DNA of 64,000 nt from Glandiceps talaboti (GCF_964340395.1 NC_135556.1:1045001-1109000); one strand, 5' to 3'; counted from the first letter of the stretch, positions 35,510 through 48,476 are shown. Numbers and translations are program-made. The notes: generated from the letters alone by a model not told the origin.

Positions 35510-35905
35510 ATTATGATACGGCAGGACCAGGGTCGCAAACCACGATAAGTAAACGATGTATGCCCAGATGCTATACAGAGAGCAAATAAACTTAGACCCA
35601 CGTACGCTACGCTATGCATGCACCACAGCTCGGTAAATTATGTGTACTAAACCCTGGCTTTTGAGCAAAAAGAAAGAGACAAATAAATTCATGACTGAGT
35701 AAATTTTATTTCTTTTTAATGATTACTTTGGGACAGCAGGAACAACGCGATAGCCGTCAGATATTTTCTTCAAAAGTGACATATGCAACGTAATGCATGT
35801 GTAGAACCAACAACAATGTATGTGTCGGCGCCGCGCCTTCGATCTCCGAGCATACAAATCATACTGCATTTTGGGTAATCTGACGTGCCGTGTAGCGTGG
35901 TGCTG
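35510..35905 (+). repeat. Copy of the repeat that precedes the DIRS element
   Basis: About 360 bases from gatgtatgcccagatgctat to ctgacgtgccgtgta correspond to 39055-39403, with roughly 85 percent identity by eye (for example the shared 'ttttatttctttttaatgat'). This copy lacks the 31-bp hairpin insertion seen at 39102-39132. It may be a terminal repeat of the DIRS-like family or a separate element. Confidence 0.75.
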
Positions 35906-37152
35906 CTGACTTGCTGGCTACTGGGTGCTGCTGCATGGGCGTGTATTACTCCACAACAAGAACTCAACCTACACCAACGGGACACTACGTTAATTTGCTA
36001 ATGGACTATGGACATTGACTGTACTTAGTACCGTGTAAAAGGGGTGAGTTCATGACTTGCGGATAATTGTATACAAGACAATACGGACTGGCTGACAGCC
36101 ATTTGAGCTTCACATTTCGCGTGTACAACCGTTTGCTGCCTCATGGACTAGAATTCGCTAAAGAATTAGTACCTGTCATCACTATAACTATGCATTTATA
36201 AGCTGTGTTCTTTATTTTGTACAACCTGACAAGTGTATCAGGGGATATGTATAGCACGTTCCTATTCAGTTAATGTAATATTATTTCATGGGCAAATACA
36301 GTATTATCAATTGATATGTTGTTCTCTGTCGCTTCATTTATACAATACTCCATTCTATCCTTTAGTTGTATGTGTCACTCAGCCATCTTGTGACAATGAG
36401 TTTATTAAAATATACTACAAATAAAGAAGTAAGTATGTAAATGTGGCTCATAGCTAACTTGGGCCTTTATTTAATACCTTTATATCATTTTCAATTTGGG
36501 ATTTCACCAGAATTGTTGCCTCGTGCCCCTGGTGTTACATGGAAATTACAATTATTAAGAATTTCATTGAAGTGTTACATATTGAACTGGGATCTTGAGA
36601 CCACTGTATCATATCTCTTGAATAGATCTCAGAATTCATTGGAAGTTAGTTGAATTAGACTCTAGAATTTTAATATTGTACTTTGAATTGCATTTACTTG
36701 TATGCTTAGTATAGGTCATTATTCAAAGCATATTGCAAAGTTGATATTCCTCTTACTATTTGAATCAATTGATGACACATGCACAGGTTTTTTGATGTAC
36801 CTAAATATATGTATTGAGGATATTTGTGTACATATTCATATTTTTGGTGTAATGATAGATGTGAGCATTGAAAACCCTGAGACTTTGTGTGGTTGTCGTT
36901 TCTTCCAAACTGTGCACTCAAAACTTGTATCCAAATGAATAAAAGATAACATATAGCCAATATTTGTTTACAAAGCTGGGTAACAGGAAATCGATTACAC
37001 CAAGAAGTGTTCAAATATCACAGGGCAATTATTTATCACCTTTCTACTGGTTCACTTAGATCAGACAGATTCAAGCAGAAATGTTAAAACAATAGTTTTT
37101 ATTTTGATCGGTTTATATGGTACTGAAGGTCACAAACAAAATCAGCACTAAC
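35906..37152. other. Intron d-e segment next to exon d
   Basis: No gene is seen. The sequence is AT-rich, with open frames no longer than about 100 codons and no family resemblance. Confidence 0.4.
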
Positions 37153-37290
37153 CTAAGGGTGCTAATGACACCAACCAATCATTTAGCTGTCCTTGCTCCT
37201 TGGCAACCTGTAAAGCTTTACCAATGTTTCCCTTCCAGATCTCCAGATGCAGGTAATTTTCTAGATTGCCTTGTTCTAGGTGGTAAGAAC
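37153..37290 (-). CDS. GEMIN5: GEMIN5 exon d: dimerisation domain, W-K-G motif
   Basis: The exon is 138 bases, with acceptor TTTCAG and donor TTAG|GTTAGT. It encodes SYHLEQGNLENYLHLEIWKG followed by a segment containing GQLNDWLVSLAPL. The family counterpart has H-L-E-N-G, then L-W-K-G-D and a later L-T-D-N-L-V-A-M-A-P. The L-E-I-W-K-G-N and L-V-S-L-A-P anchors are clear. It enters and leaves in phase 1. It ends the 13-kb intron that holds the nested DIRS element. Confidence 0.94.
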
Positions 37291-37439
37291 CTGAAACCAA
37301 CCAGTCAATATTGTATATCAACCAAACTTTTAAACATACACTTTAGGCTCTCTATATTGTTTGATGCAATGTACATGTAGCATAGACACGAACAAAGTGC
37401 CATATGTAAAGTAGAGAAAAAATAGCGCCAATGGCATTG

Positions 37440-38586
37440 TAGCACAACTGTACAGTTTAAAAAAAATATTTATGCACATGCTGATCCACGCTATGCATAT
37501 AGGTGTTCATTTGCTGAATGATTATCCAGTTGCCTATCCAGCCCTGTTGTTATCTTTGCAATACATGCAGTCATTTTGCTGTTACTATGGGCATGGTGAT
37601 GTTGCTAGACATATTTGCATACATTCTTTGAATCTTCATTCACTTGTCTATGAATCCGTTATCTTTGCAATATACATGTACATCATCATATGGCTTGGTG
37701 TGGGCGTTGCTATGGGCGTGGTCTTGTTGCTAGGCATATTCAAATACACTTTTTGAATGTTTGTTCACTTGTCTAAGAATCCCTGTTACATTTATGGAAA
37801 ACACCATCCTTGGCTGTTGCTATGAGCGTAGTCATGGTTGCTAGGGATATTTGCATACATTTTTAAAATCTGTATTCACTTACCTACCCATTGTTTTGAA
37901 CCATAACTGCAGAATAATACCTCCAGAAATATCCCCATGTTTCAACCCCATTCACCATGCAGTTTCAAGAAAAATGTTTTTTTTTACCAAATTTAAGATT
38001 TGTTGACCTAATTTGCATATTGGTAATGAGGTCACCATGTTGTAAAAACAGCTTCATCTACACATCCCAAGATGCATTTCTCGTTACATTTCATCCCAAT
38101 CTGCTCAAGTGGTTTTGGAATTAAAGATTTTAGACCAAAAGACTTTTTTAGACCTAATTTGCATATTACTGATGGAATCATCATGTCTTGTCCCTCTACT
38201 CCTGGTTACATCACTGACTTGATTAACAGTAAACCCGCAGCTCATTCATTTTGCTCAAATAACAAAAGTCTACTTCATGTACCCCTCAGTAATTCTTAAT
38301 TTAACCCCCCCACCCCCCCCCCCCCACCCCCCAAGAATGTTCCCACCGAATTTCAGGCCGATCTGTTTCTTTGACCAAAAATCACATATTTTTTACCCAC
38401 ATCACACATCAATGGTAACTAAGATCATTTTGATTTGAACAATTTTCCAACTAGACACCCAAGGTAATATACCTACCAAATATGGCAATTGGTCCAGCTG
38501 TATTTGACTTTAAGTTGTGTACAGACAGACAGACAGACTTTGACATGCCTATTGCACTACTAAATCTTATCAGTTCAGTTGGGCTA
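37440..38586. repeat. TAGCACAACTG repeat family, copy 2
   Basis: It starts tagcacaactgtacagttt and ends cagttgggcta. The module order is the same as in the copy at 11254: two or three 'tgctatgggcatggt' modules, 'aatttgcatat', a C-rich run at 38305-38332 and a gacagacagacagac run at 38522. It lies just upstream of exon d in intron c-d. Confidence 0.75.
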
Positions 38587-38661
38587 AAAAAAACACGTCT
38601 CAATTACATGTAATTAACAAATAATGGTAATATTATGAATAACTGTAACAGTTGAAATAAC

Positions 38662-38910
38662 TACTAAACAAGTGACCTATCGGTCGAAATAGCTCCATTG
38701 TTTGTTTGTTTTTTGTTCTTTTTATTTGTAACATGTGTAGAAGTAGTTCTGCGGTTCAGCTCTTCCATTATGAAGTTTTGTTTTAGCAAAGTAATAAAGT
38801 GGTTAGTGGTTTCATATGATGACTCACACACACATTACAGAACACATTTCACACAGAAAATTGGTAAAATATTGTACTTTTAAAATATAGTCACCATTTC
38901 ACAAAAACGC
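38662..38910. repeat. Short diverged copy of the long dispersed repeat
   Basis: It begins caagtgacctatcggtc and follows the first 250 bases of the copies at 15761 and 56625, including gtggttagtggtttcatatga. The rest of the element is absent. Confidence 0.7.
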
Positions 38911-39101
38911 TATTGTTGGGCCTAATAAAAACAATTGAGTGGTTCTGGTTACGCTCAATTTTAGAATACAAATGTAGGTTTGGTAGGTAGATTTTTATTT
39001 TCTAAATAATGGAAAACCATAACTAGACACTCAAAAGATGTATGCTCGGACGCTTTGCAGAGCAGATAAATTTAGACCTACGCTATGCTATTACATGCAC
39101 C

Positions 39102-39132
39102 TTGGAGTAATTATACAGTTAATTACTCCAAG
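39102..39132. mobile_element. 31-bp hairpin insertion with 8-bp direct repeats
   Basis: The insert ttggagtaattatac through its reverse complement is flanked by catgcacc on both sides (39094-39101 and 39133-39140). The related sequence at 35510-35905 has one catgcacc and no insert. Size and structure suggest a minimal hairpin MITE or the remnant of one. Confidence 0.75.
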
Positions 39133-39377
39133 CATGCACCAACAACTCTGTAAATTATGTGTATTGAATTCTGGCTTTTGAGCTAAAAGAAAGAGACAAA
39201 CAAATTTATGACTGAATAAATTTTATTTCTTTTTAATGATTACTTTGGGGCAGCAGGGATGAAAGCCATAAGATGTTTTCTTCAAAAGTGACGTATACAA
39301 CGTAATGCCTGTGTAGAACCAACAACAATGTATGTGTCATCGCCTTCGATCTCCTCGCATACAAATCATACTGCATT

Positions 39378-40080
39378 TTGTGGATTTTGATGTGCCGTGT
39401 AACTCAAGAAATACGCTCACTTCACAAAAAAGCACCAACTGTCGATGACGTCACACCAAATGTTGCAAGTTTCAACCAGCCAAGCAAGCAAATAGCTGCC
39501 ACTCCACGTACAAACATAGACACAACACATCATCAATCACTCGCTAATTTATCTCGGCTGAAAGAATTGATGAATGCTGATGCCTACCTACAACAACAAC
39601 TCCAGTCATCACAAAATCAGTACATCCCTCCAGCATTACAACAACTTAGCAGCACTTCAGCCTGCACATCTACAACCAGTGGTAAGTCAATCAGAAAAGA
39701 CAAAGTGAAATATTCTATCAATTGGCCTTATATGGAAGCACAACCTCACCCTACCGGTGCAGGTAAAGAAATTATGTATGACTTCTTATCCATTAGTGAA
39801 TTCGTAGAGGGCTACACTGCCATCTTACTGTCAACAAGTGTAACCAACACAGAAAAGTCACTACATCTTCAGCACCTCAACGGCTCATGAAATACGCCAC
39901 AGTATATCCATGGATGCAGTCCTGCAGTATCATTGGGCATACCTACAAGATATAGAGTATGGACATCACACTTGGAAGGATGAGCCCAACAACCTAAAGG
40001 AAATCTTCCTCTTCCCAAGAGCCAATGAGAAAGCCAAGTTCAAGCCTTGGCCAACAACATCAGAGAACTCACAACACTGA
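39378..40080 (+). pseudogene. DIRS gag-like protein, frameshifted
   Basis: The first frame (39378-39890) has a serine/glutamine-rich start, L-K-E-L-M-N-A-D-A-Y-L-Q-Q-Q-L, then I-N-W-P-Y and ISEFVEGYTAILL. The W-P block followed by E-F-V-x-G-Y is a feature of gag-like proteins in DIRS elements. Near 39890-39910 the frame shifts, and 39910-40080 continues as MDAVLQYHWAYLQDIEYGHH and a stretch rich in K and P ending at a stop. One frameshift makes it inactive. The true start is not certain. Confidence 0.75.
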
Positions 40081-40334
40081 GGATAATACCACTCAATCAT
40101 GATAATGCATATTTTCCTCCTAACACTCCATGTTCACAGCCATTTCCTTTCAGTACTGAGGTTAATATTTTCAACAATCACACCCAAATTAATCCACAGG
40201 TCAATGACCACAATAGTGTAAAACAAGTAATGACATAGATTGGGTTTTAAGGAACTGGCAGTTTATGTTATCATTTTCAAACCTGGTTAATGTTGTTTGG
40301 CCTCATATGGTTGTTTTTGATATCACTACTCTGT

Positions 40335-40860
40335 TCAAGCATGTCCGAGTTATGGCTTTGAACATGAAAACTGCGCCAACAAAATGGCTGCCAGGCAGCC
40401 ATATCGGATTGTATCACGACGAAAATGGATATGCACATGTATGTCATAGAACACTGTGCTAATACCAACTTTGAATGAGATATGTTCAAGCATGTCTGAG
40501 TTATGGCTTTGGACATTGAAAATTCGCAAACAAAATGGCTGCCAGGCAGCCATATTGGATCATATCACGACAACAATGAATATGCACATGTATGTCATAT
40601 AACACTGTCCTAATAGCAACTTTGAATGAGATCTGTTCAAGCATTTCTGAGTTATGGCTTTGGACAGGGAAAATTCGCAATCAAAATGACTGCTACGCGG
40701 CCATATTGGATCGTATCATAAAACAAATTGATGTGCATATGTATGCTATATTATGTTGCCCCTGTACCAAGTTTGAAAAAAATCGGTCCAGGCATCTCCA
40801 AGAAATGGCTGCAGACGGACGGACGAACGGACAGACGGAACCCAATCCATAAGGACTAAA
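40335..40860. repeat. Tandem repeat of a 150-bp unit, three copies
   Basis: Units begin gttcaagcatgtccgagtta at 40335, 40484 and 40635. Each includes a small dyad (atggctgccaggcagccat in the first two) and an atatgcacatgtatgtcata stretch. It ends with a gacggacggac run and cccaatccataaggac, which looks like the end of a repeat family. It interrupts the DIRS element between gag and RT. Confidence 0.8.
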
Positions 40861-40910
40861 AAATGTACCACAACATCCTACTGCTCGAGGTAGCTAAATG
40901 GTCCAAAATT

Positions 40911-43589
40911 GAACAGTTGCAGGGCAAAGTGCTAGATCTAGCACTTCGCTACTTTTTGACAAAGTGCTAGATCTAGCACTTCGTCAGTTTTCGCCGAAGT
41001 GCTAGATCTAGCACTTCGCCAGAAAACAACGAAGTGCGGGACTGTAAACAACAAAGCGCCTCCAACGGCTTGATATAACGTGGTCGTTCACATCGACAAA
41101 CGTCACATACATGCGTCATGATGTCAGTAGTCTGTGTACGTGGTCGTGTGGCGCATGATCGACTCCAAAACTTATCTTTGGCCGATTCTAACAACGACAC
41201 GATTTATCTGAAGTTTGTTAAATGTTTGCCGAGTAAAACAGCCAGTTGAAAGTTCACGTTGCCGTACGTACGGTTGTGACCCGGGGTTGTGTGTTCTGTT
41301 ATAAACGGAATGCCTTGTCAATACCTCGTGATGGATGGACTTGCGCGATCACAGAAACAAGTGTTATTATTTTACCCCTTTCATATACAATTGGCTAAAA
41401 CACGTCAATATCATCGATATTATCGACATTGTATTGTATTCTGATAGAAACATTCTGATACATATCTGGGGGAAACTAGTGCCTGTGGGCGGGACTGTAC
41501 TTCAGAATCTGCAATCTACTCTGTAAACAAGGACTAGCCACTCAGTATTTCTTGTACCATGTCTATTTTAGAGTGGGAAAGATATATCAATCATAACGTC
41601 TTGAAATAAATTTGAAAATCACTGAAATCTTTATCCAGTATCCATCTTTCAGTATAATCACCTGTGTGCTTATTTTCATTCTAATCTATGAAGTAGTAGA
41701 ACAAGAATATTGTGCAAAATCATGTCATAACTCGATTTACACGAGGTAGAGCGCACCTCCGGGACACATTTATTCTATAAAATTTTTTAAAATTTCTCCA
41801 AACTGTTTGAACGGATAGTTTTATTTTGTTGATCTCTCTGAAATGACAAAATCAATATGGGGGTCATTGTGTTTGTTTTTAAACAAACCGACACCCCTTA
41901 CTTTCCCCCGGATCCTATATGGTTAATACAGGATTTGGCAGCCATGCTGGATTCTAAAAAGATAAGTTTGACAATATGCACTTTATTTTCGGGATGTATT
42001 CCATGTTAACTTGTGCTTTTAAGACATACTATAGTCGTTCCCACTTATCACAACCCTACCTATGAGCTCCCACAATCTTTCTCGTATAAACCATTTCCTA
42101 TCTCTATTTCTCGAACGGTCATCATCTGTATTTCTTACTTTTGTTAATGATATCCAATCCAGTTCACAAAGTGACGTTTATTACTGCTCTACGAACACGA
42201 GATCCTCGGCGTCACACCACACTAGTAATTGTAGCATTATGAAGTCACTTCCTCTGGACCGAACCAAACTATAACCGATGGCTATTAATATTATTATTTC
42301 CCACATTGGATATAATTTCTGAGCGAACAGGAATTACATAAGTGACGATATTGAAGTTGGTGATTGTCTAGGAATGCAAAAAAATTCAGTAAACAGTAAT
42401 GTCGTGATGGTTTACTTGAGATCTGGCGAAGTCATGGATTATTTATTGTCGTTGTTTTTAGTCAAGAAGTTGGCAGTACCAAGTATATGGAATTTACAAA
42501 ACAGTACTAATGGGTTATTTATAGATTTCTATCAAAATATTAAAGGCAATGAAGGGCTGAAATTAAAATTGTTCACACGAATATGTTTTCGCACTAATGT
42601 TTTCGATAGCAATATTTTTTGTCGTCTATTAACGATCTGATGATACTGAAAGAAGTGAATCTATTCAATAGAAATATAGTGAACATGATATAAACGTACA
42701 CCCAGACTTTATTTTCGTGTTAAAAGATCAAGAAAAATCATCGCTCTCGCATCTAGACACACACTACCCCCCCCACACACACACACACCAAGAAATTCAG
42801 TTTTCCTTTATATTATTTCTTTGTCATGCAATGTTACAAATGTCACTGCCATTAAATCTGCAGTATGAAGTCTGTGACGCACGCCGAACTAAATGTTTCT
42901 ACTTCCTGAAATCTTCGAAGTTTCAACTGTATATGGGAGTGCATTATTTGACATGAACAGCTGTCAAAATGGAGGTCTACGGTTGTTGGTAGTGGTGTCA
43001 AGCCATTGTCAAGTACGGAGTACAAAACGTGGTACCGAAACCACCACATGCTGTAGTTGAAGTCTGTGACGTACGCCGAACAAAATGTTCATAGTTTCGA
43101 CTGTATATGGGAGTGCGTTATTTGACGTGACAGTTGTCAAAATGGTGGTCTGTGGTTGTTGGTAGTGGTGTCAAGCCGTTGTAAGGAGTACGAAACGTGG
43201 AAGGGACACGACCACATGCTGTAATTTTCGCCGCATAGAACATCGAAAAAATACATACAAACCTGAACGTTACTAAAAATTACGAAGTAGAAACTTGTTT
43301 GTGCATTGGCAAAACATACGGAAAATCAAACTCTAAGGTCGTTAAACACGGGAAGTAACATTTTACACTGAGAGTAATAACATGTCCATTACCGGTATAA
43401 CATGACATATTTACCTAGCACTCTGCCACACTTTGCCACTCTTTGTTGAAGTGCTAGATCTAGCACTTCGCCACTTTTTGACAAAGTGCTAGATCTAGCA
43501 CTTCGTCAGTTTTCGCTAAAGTGGTAGATCTAGCACTTTGTCAAAAAGTGGCGAAGTGCTAGATCTAGCACTTTGCCCCGCAACTGTTC
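40911..43589. mobile_element. 2.7-kb element with palindrome-studded inverted ends
   Basis: The ends are inverted: gaacagttgc at 40911 and gcaactgttc ending at 43589, continuing for about 64 bases with two mismatches. The 20-bp perfect palindrome aagtgctagatctagcactt occurs three times at the left end (40927-41016) and four times at the right end (43449-43573, one with two changes), separated by short fixed spacers. At the right end one block repeats the left array in direct orientation. The interior has no recognisable protein; it includes a tandem duplication at 42862-43222. It is inserted in the DIRS element. No clear target duplication was seen. Confidence 0.75.
42862..43222. repeat. Tandem duplication of about 180 bp
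   Basis: Two adjacent copies start gcagtatgaagtctgtgacg-like and tgtagttgaagtctgtgacg-like sequence and both include gttgttggtagtggtgtcaa and accacatgctgta. The second copy begins at about 43053. They lie inside the palindrome-ended element. Confidence 0.85.
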
Positions 43590-44106
43590 TGATTTTGAAT
43601 TCTTTGTTACATGACTGCTCAGATAACATAAATATTGGAAAGCTACCACCAGCACATGGTTGCACATGCATAACATTTTTGATAGTACCATTAATAGTGA
43701 TAGTTACCCATGTAACACCATAGTTCAGATCACTGACTACAGTAACACTCATTTAGCGACCAGTGTGATCTTGTAAAACAATATGAGGATCAAGTTACTA
43801 GTAATGTTAACACTGGACTTGACACAAGTTGTCATATACCTAGTGTACCATACATATGCCACAGGTTCTCACTACATGCCATACATGTACTATTGCTTGT
43901 GATTTCTATGAATCTGCCAACAGTAGTGATTCACAGGGTATTTTGCACACACCACAACATCAGTGCTATTCTACAAATGAATTACCAAATAATAGTAGTG
44001 CGTATGGTGCACTGGTACTCACAATGAGATTCACAATTCTATAGTTAACACACACAACTTAGATAATGCTAGTAATCACAATGTAAATGAACCCACTGTA
44101 TCAAAC

Positions 44107-45129
44107 ATGACAGTACCTAATCACATGCCCACTACCACAATGGAATCCCTAAGGAGACTTGATGGACCATTCTCCTTGTCATGTCTCGGTATCGACACTT
44201 TCAGAGATATCATCAGATCCAAAGGAAAAGGATGTCTCATGTTCAAGCGTGACCTTAGCTGTGCCTATCAGCAAATACCTGTTGACCCAGAGGACTATCA
44301 CCTACTTAGTTATCAGTGGAATAATAAACTCTACTTTGACACTGTCCTACACTTTGGTCTGTGCACAGCATCCATCGCCTGCCAGAGAACAACAAATGCT
44401 GTGACACATATTTTTTAGCAAGAATGGTTTTAACTGCGTCAACTACATCGACAATTGTGGCAGTGTAGAAAGTCCAGAAAAAGCCAACAATGCATTCCAT
44501 CACTTAGGCAAAATATTGAACAACATGGGACTGGAGGAATCTGGAGAGAAAGCATGTCCACCAGCAATGGTTTTTCTTGGTCGTTTATTTAACACACAGA
44601 TATGATGATTAGTGTACCCGAAATGAAGATAACCAAAAATCCACCTGATGAAATACATGACATTGTACTTACTACAGATGCATGTCTTCAGGGTGCAGGC
44701 GGTACCTGCAGAGATGAATATTTCCACACAACATTCCCAGAGTACATCACCAACCAGAACTTACACATATCAGCATTAGAACTACTTGCTGCCGTACTTG
44801 CCTGCAAACCATGGGCCAAAAATTTGAAGAACCTTAGAATTATAGTCAACTGTGACAATGAACCAACAGTATATGTTATTAATTCAGGTCGATGTCAGTA
44901 TCCAACAATGTTAATTTTCCTTCAAGAATTGTGGTTTATCGCAGCCATCTATGACTTCAAGATACAAGCTGTTCACCTACCTGGTATTGAGAACTGTGTT
45001 GCCGATGCATTAAGTCGTTGGTCCTTATCACCATCCTCCAAACAGCAATTTAATGCTATCACTCAGGGTACAGAAATGACACAATGTGTAATAAACCCAC
45101 ACTTGTATACTCTAACTCATACATGGTAA
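44107..45129 (+). pseudogene. DIRS reverse transcriptase and RNase H, broken
   Basis: The first piece reads C-L-M-F-K-R-D-L-S-C-A-Y-Q-Q-I-P-V-D-P, RT motif A, then G-L-C-T-A-S-I-A-C-Q-R. After a frameshift near 44415 the next piece has N-Y-I-D-N, where N-Y-[IL]-D-D is expected, and M-V-F-L-G. A stop follows near 44602 and the frame at 44602-45129 gives RNase H: T-D-A-C-L-Q-G-A-G-G, H-I-S-A-L-E-L-L-A, N-C-D-N-E-P-T-V and V-A-D-A-L-S-R-W, so the four acidic positions are present. The changed RT aspartate, the frameshift and the stop show decay. Confidence 0.88.
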
Positions 45130-45908
45130 TATCATTCTCTTCCAGGATCTGAAACAAGATCCCTGCATGAAGAACTCAAGCTAAAAGTCCAACAAAGAGT
45201 AACATCTGCATACGCGCGGGGCACCATAATATGAAGTCACATTGGAAGAGTTACTTATTTTGTGTACTTTTACAGTTATAACAGCCAGTCCCAGCATCTC
45301 CAGAGACAATAACGATATTTTATTGAATTTCTTTCATCCTCGAGCACAATTAAGAACTACTTAAACAGTATTGCAGTTCTTCATGATTTGAACAATTTTC
45401 CCCGCTCAGTTGTTCAAAGCTTTCTCAGAAGTCTCATACTCTGCAGCATTGGTTGTTTAAACCCTCAGTTACCAAAACAGAAGATGGCAATCACACCCGA
45501 GATTCTGTTAGCAATCTACAAAAACCTCACACTCACCCACCCACTACATGTCACATTGTGGGCAGCATTTCTAACTGCATTTCACCTTTTCCTTCACAAA
45601 TCTAACTTGGTTCCACCATCAGCCAATTCTTTCAACTCCTCAAACCACTTAGCATGACAGAACTTTCATTTCACTCATTCCGGGTTGTTATAGGCATCAC
45701 ATGGTCAAAGACAATCCAGTGTCATGAGTGTGTCCTTAACATTCCTATTGCTAGTATCCCTGGTTCACCATTGTGTCTGGTTTCAGCACTTTGGCATATG
45801 TGCAGCCTGACCCAAGCAGCACCAACCGCACCGGCCTTCCTGTTTCCTAACACTAGGGGTCTGTCCACTTTAACCAATAACACATTTACTACCCATCTAA
45901 AGAACTTA

Positions 45909-48476
45909 CTGTAAACCGCTATATTTTCGCATAAAATAAAATTTCATGACTTTCACAAGGCACTAGAAATCGTGAAATATTGGGGTCGCGATTGTTGTGA
46001 ACATCACACACTAACACGACGTACAACACTCCGTAAGGGATGCATATGAACACATTGCAAACAGTACACACATACACTTCAACACAATCAGACATCCACT
46101 TCTTTTGTGGAATAAACAAATAAGAATGAAACAATTATGTGTGTATTATATTGTCATGTTTATATTAATTTTGCTTTATTCTCTCAAGTTCAAAAGCAGA
46201 AGAAATGCATTTTCATACTAATTCCTAGAAAGTTATGAATTTACAGGGACACAAAGGAGATGGGTGTACTGAAATACGACTAAATCACGGTCGAAACATA
46301 CTGTCAACACGGAAAATAGAGATACATTTCACAATCAACAGTTTGATAAATTACTACATAAATTGTCCACTGCTTGTACAGATTAATAATGGCACTCATG
46401 TCATTAAAGTTATGAAAAATTACAGAGAAACACTGTAAATCTCGCAAATGGTGGAAGCAAATAAATGTAATGTGATACTTATAGCATCTACCAATACTGT
46501 AAGCAACAACTCAAAATGGTGGTTCACAAGATCACTGATGAAAAATAACTTCGAACGCGTTCATAGTAAAAGATAGTAAAGATTCACATACAGTATTACT
46601 TATCGGCAAAATGTTGGATCAGTTCTGAATGTTCTCTGTATTTGAATATTGGAGATCGCGGCGTTGATGGATAATTTCTCGAAACCTTCAATAATGGTGG
46701 CATGATCAATACAGAGTTTGTCACACGCTGTCAAAAACCAATTTACATGTAGAGGTTTCACATGTGACAGGGTCAGGTTGACTTTGATATGACTGATGTC
46801 TTCATTGCAATCCAAGGCTGATGAAATGTTAGATGCATACCATTTGTTGAATTCTTCTGTGATGTACTCTTTGAACTTGCCATTGAAACTGAGATCGAGA
46901 GGCTGTAATTCTGAGGTACAGTTCACCAGCATCATTAAGTTTCTGCAAAAAACTTGCACTTTGATGAGCTCTGAAGACATCGAAAATTGCAAGTGCACGT
47001 TGTTCATCGGGGAGATCTTGACTTTGACGGATTCTTTCAACATATGGAATCAACACTTTCTCTGCATAGTGACACATCATTCTTCCATTACTCTAGTGGT
47101 CTGGGCTGTGGTAAACATCCCAGTCATCAGGAAAATTAAAAGTAGGGTGACATTTGTCAGTTTTGCCCTGGTATAGTAGTTGTACTGGGAGTAGATCGCC
47201 GCTCAGACTTACACCAAACAATGCTGTTACAGCCCTCTTATCTTCCAAACCAATAATTGGCAATTGACTTTCACCTTGTCTTGCCATATTCCACTGTTTC
47301 CACTGTTGAATGTTTACGCCGGACCGATCAACTCAGGAGTTTATGACCAACTAAGGTGTGACGCTGACCAGGTACGAGTAATGTTGATAGGGCTGCCAAA
47401 CCTCGGTTGTTCTGTAGTACAACGGCTCTTGCAGCGATGTTTTTATTGATGATACCGCCTGAATTTCTCACGTTGTGTATGTATACCTCTACGTTGTTAT
47501 CGTGCTTGCCTAGCAGGAGGGGGTCTTCCACATTTTGCATGAGGAAGTGCCGTGACTGGCTCAGGTCGTCCCTTTCTAACTTCTTTTAAGTAGGCTTTTT
47601 TCATCGAGCGAATAGTGCTTTCGTTGACCTTCCTACCAAACGAAGTGGTGTATTTTTTTACACCTTTTGCGTTGCCATTCTTTGATGCAAACTTGCCAAT
47701 TTCAGCCCATAGTTTAGCACTGTAGTATTCATACTGGCCTCTCTTTCTTTTTAAACAACTTGAGTTGACTTCAGTGAACACTTTTGAAACTTCTTCGTTA
47801 GCTTTTGCAGTCTCTTCAGGGTTGGACTTGCTCATAGGATGAGGTAGACCAGATACTATTTAAGCATTCGTAGTAGGATTTCGGATAACGTAGCGTCACA
47901 TGTCAATACTTTATAGTCATAATCAGTGGTGTTAAGTAAACAGCTATGTATGCCGATCAGATCGCAAGTGAAGTTTAACACAAAACCAACAGTTTATATG
48001 CAATTTTTACGTTTGATAGACTGAAAACATCTTTGATAATTTATATTTAACTGCAAAAATGAAAGGAAAACGTTCACACTTTCAGTATGTGAACTGCTTT
48101 ACATTCAAACTAAACCGTTAAACAACCGTGAGGCATGAACAAGGCTGAACTAAGCTGTATCAAAACAATAAGTGTGAAGGCACAACCCATTTACAACACA
48201 GCCATACAAAGAAATGTGACAAAAAAACCTCGTTTATCTAACGTTTTTAATAAGGCATTCATTTTATATAATCAAATTGGGTATCGTTTAGTGTTTTATA
48301 ATTAAGTCTACGATTAATCACACGTTATCCGCAGAGAAGGAAAGTTGGTTGTCATGATGACATGGTGTAGGCTAGAAATGTATTTGATCACAATACGCGA
48401 AAAATGAACGTTGCAAAAGTGCCACAAGGTACCTAATCGCCAAAAAATACACACGCAAAAATATAGCGGTGTACAG
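45909..48476 (-). mobile_element. Pogo-like (Tc1/mariner superfamily) DNA transposon, 2568 bp
   Basis: The left end is ctgtaaaccgctatattttc and the right end is its reverse complement with two changes over 22 bases. A TA dinucleotide flanks each end (45907-45908 and 48477-48478), the target duplication of this superfamily. It carries a decayed transposase on the minus strand. The insertion splits the DIRS recombinase, so it is the younger element. Confidence 0.92.
46600..47835 (-). pseudogene. Pogo-like transposase, decayed
   Basis: On the minus strand, 47835-47497 reads a charged N-terminal segment with a helix-turn-helix-like part (KKYTTSFGRKVNESTIRSMK). After a frameshift, 47540-47328 has Y-I-H-N-V-R-N-S-G-G-I-I-N. 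The catalytic core is spread over 47287-46829: P-I-I-G-L-E-D-K-R-A-V-T-A-L, LLPVQLLYQGKTDKCHP, then A-L-A-I-F-D-V-F-R-A-H with the second catalytic Asp. At 46930-46600 comes C-T-S-E-L-Q-P-L-D-L-S-F-N with the third acidic residue. Several frameshifts make it inactive. Confidence 0.9.

Noticed and set aside
46796-47176. Plus-strand open frame of 126 codons
   Set aside because: It is the antisense of the decayed pogo-like transposase on the minus strand.
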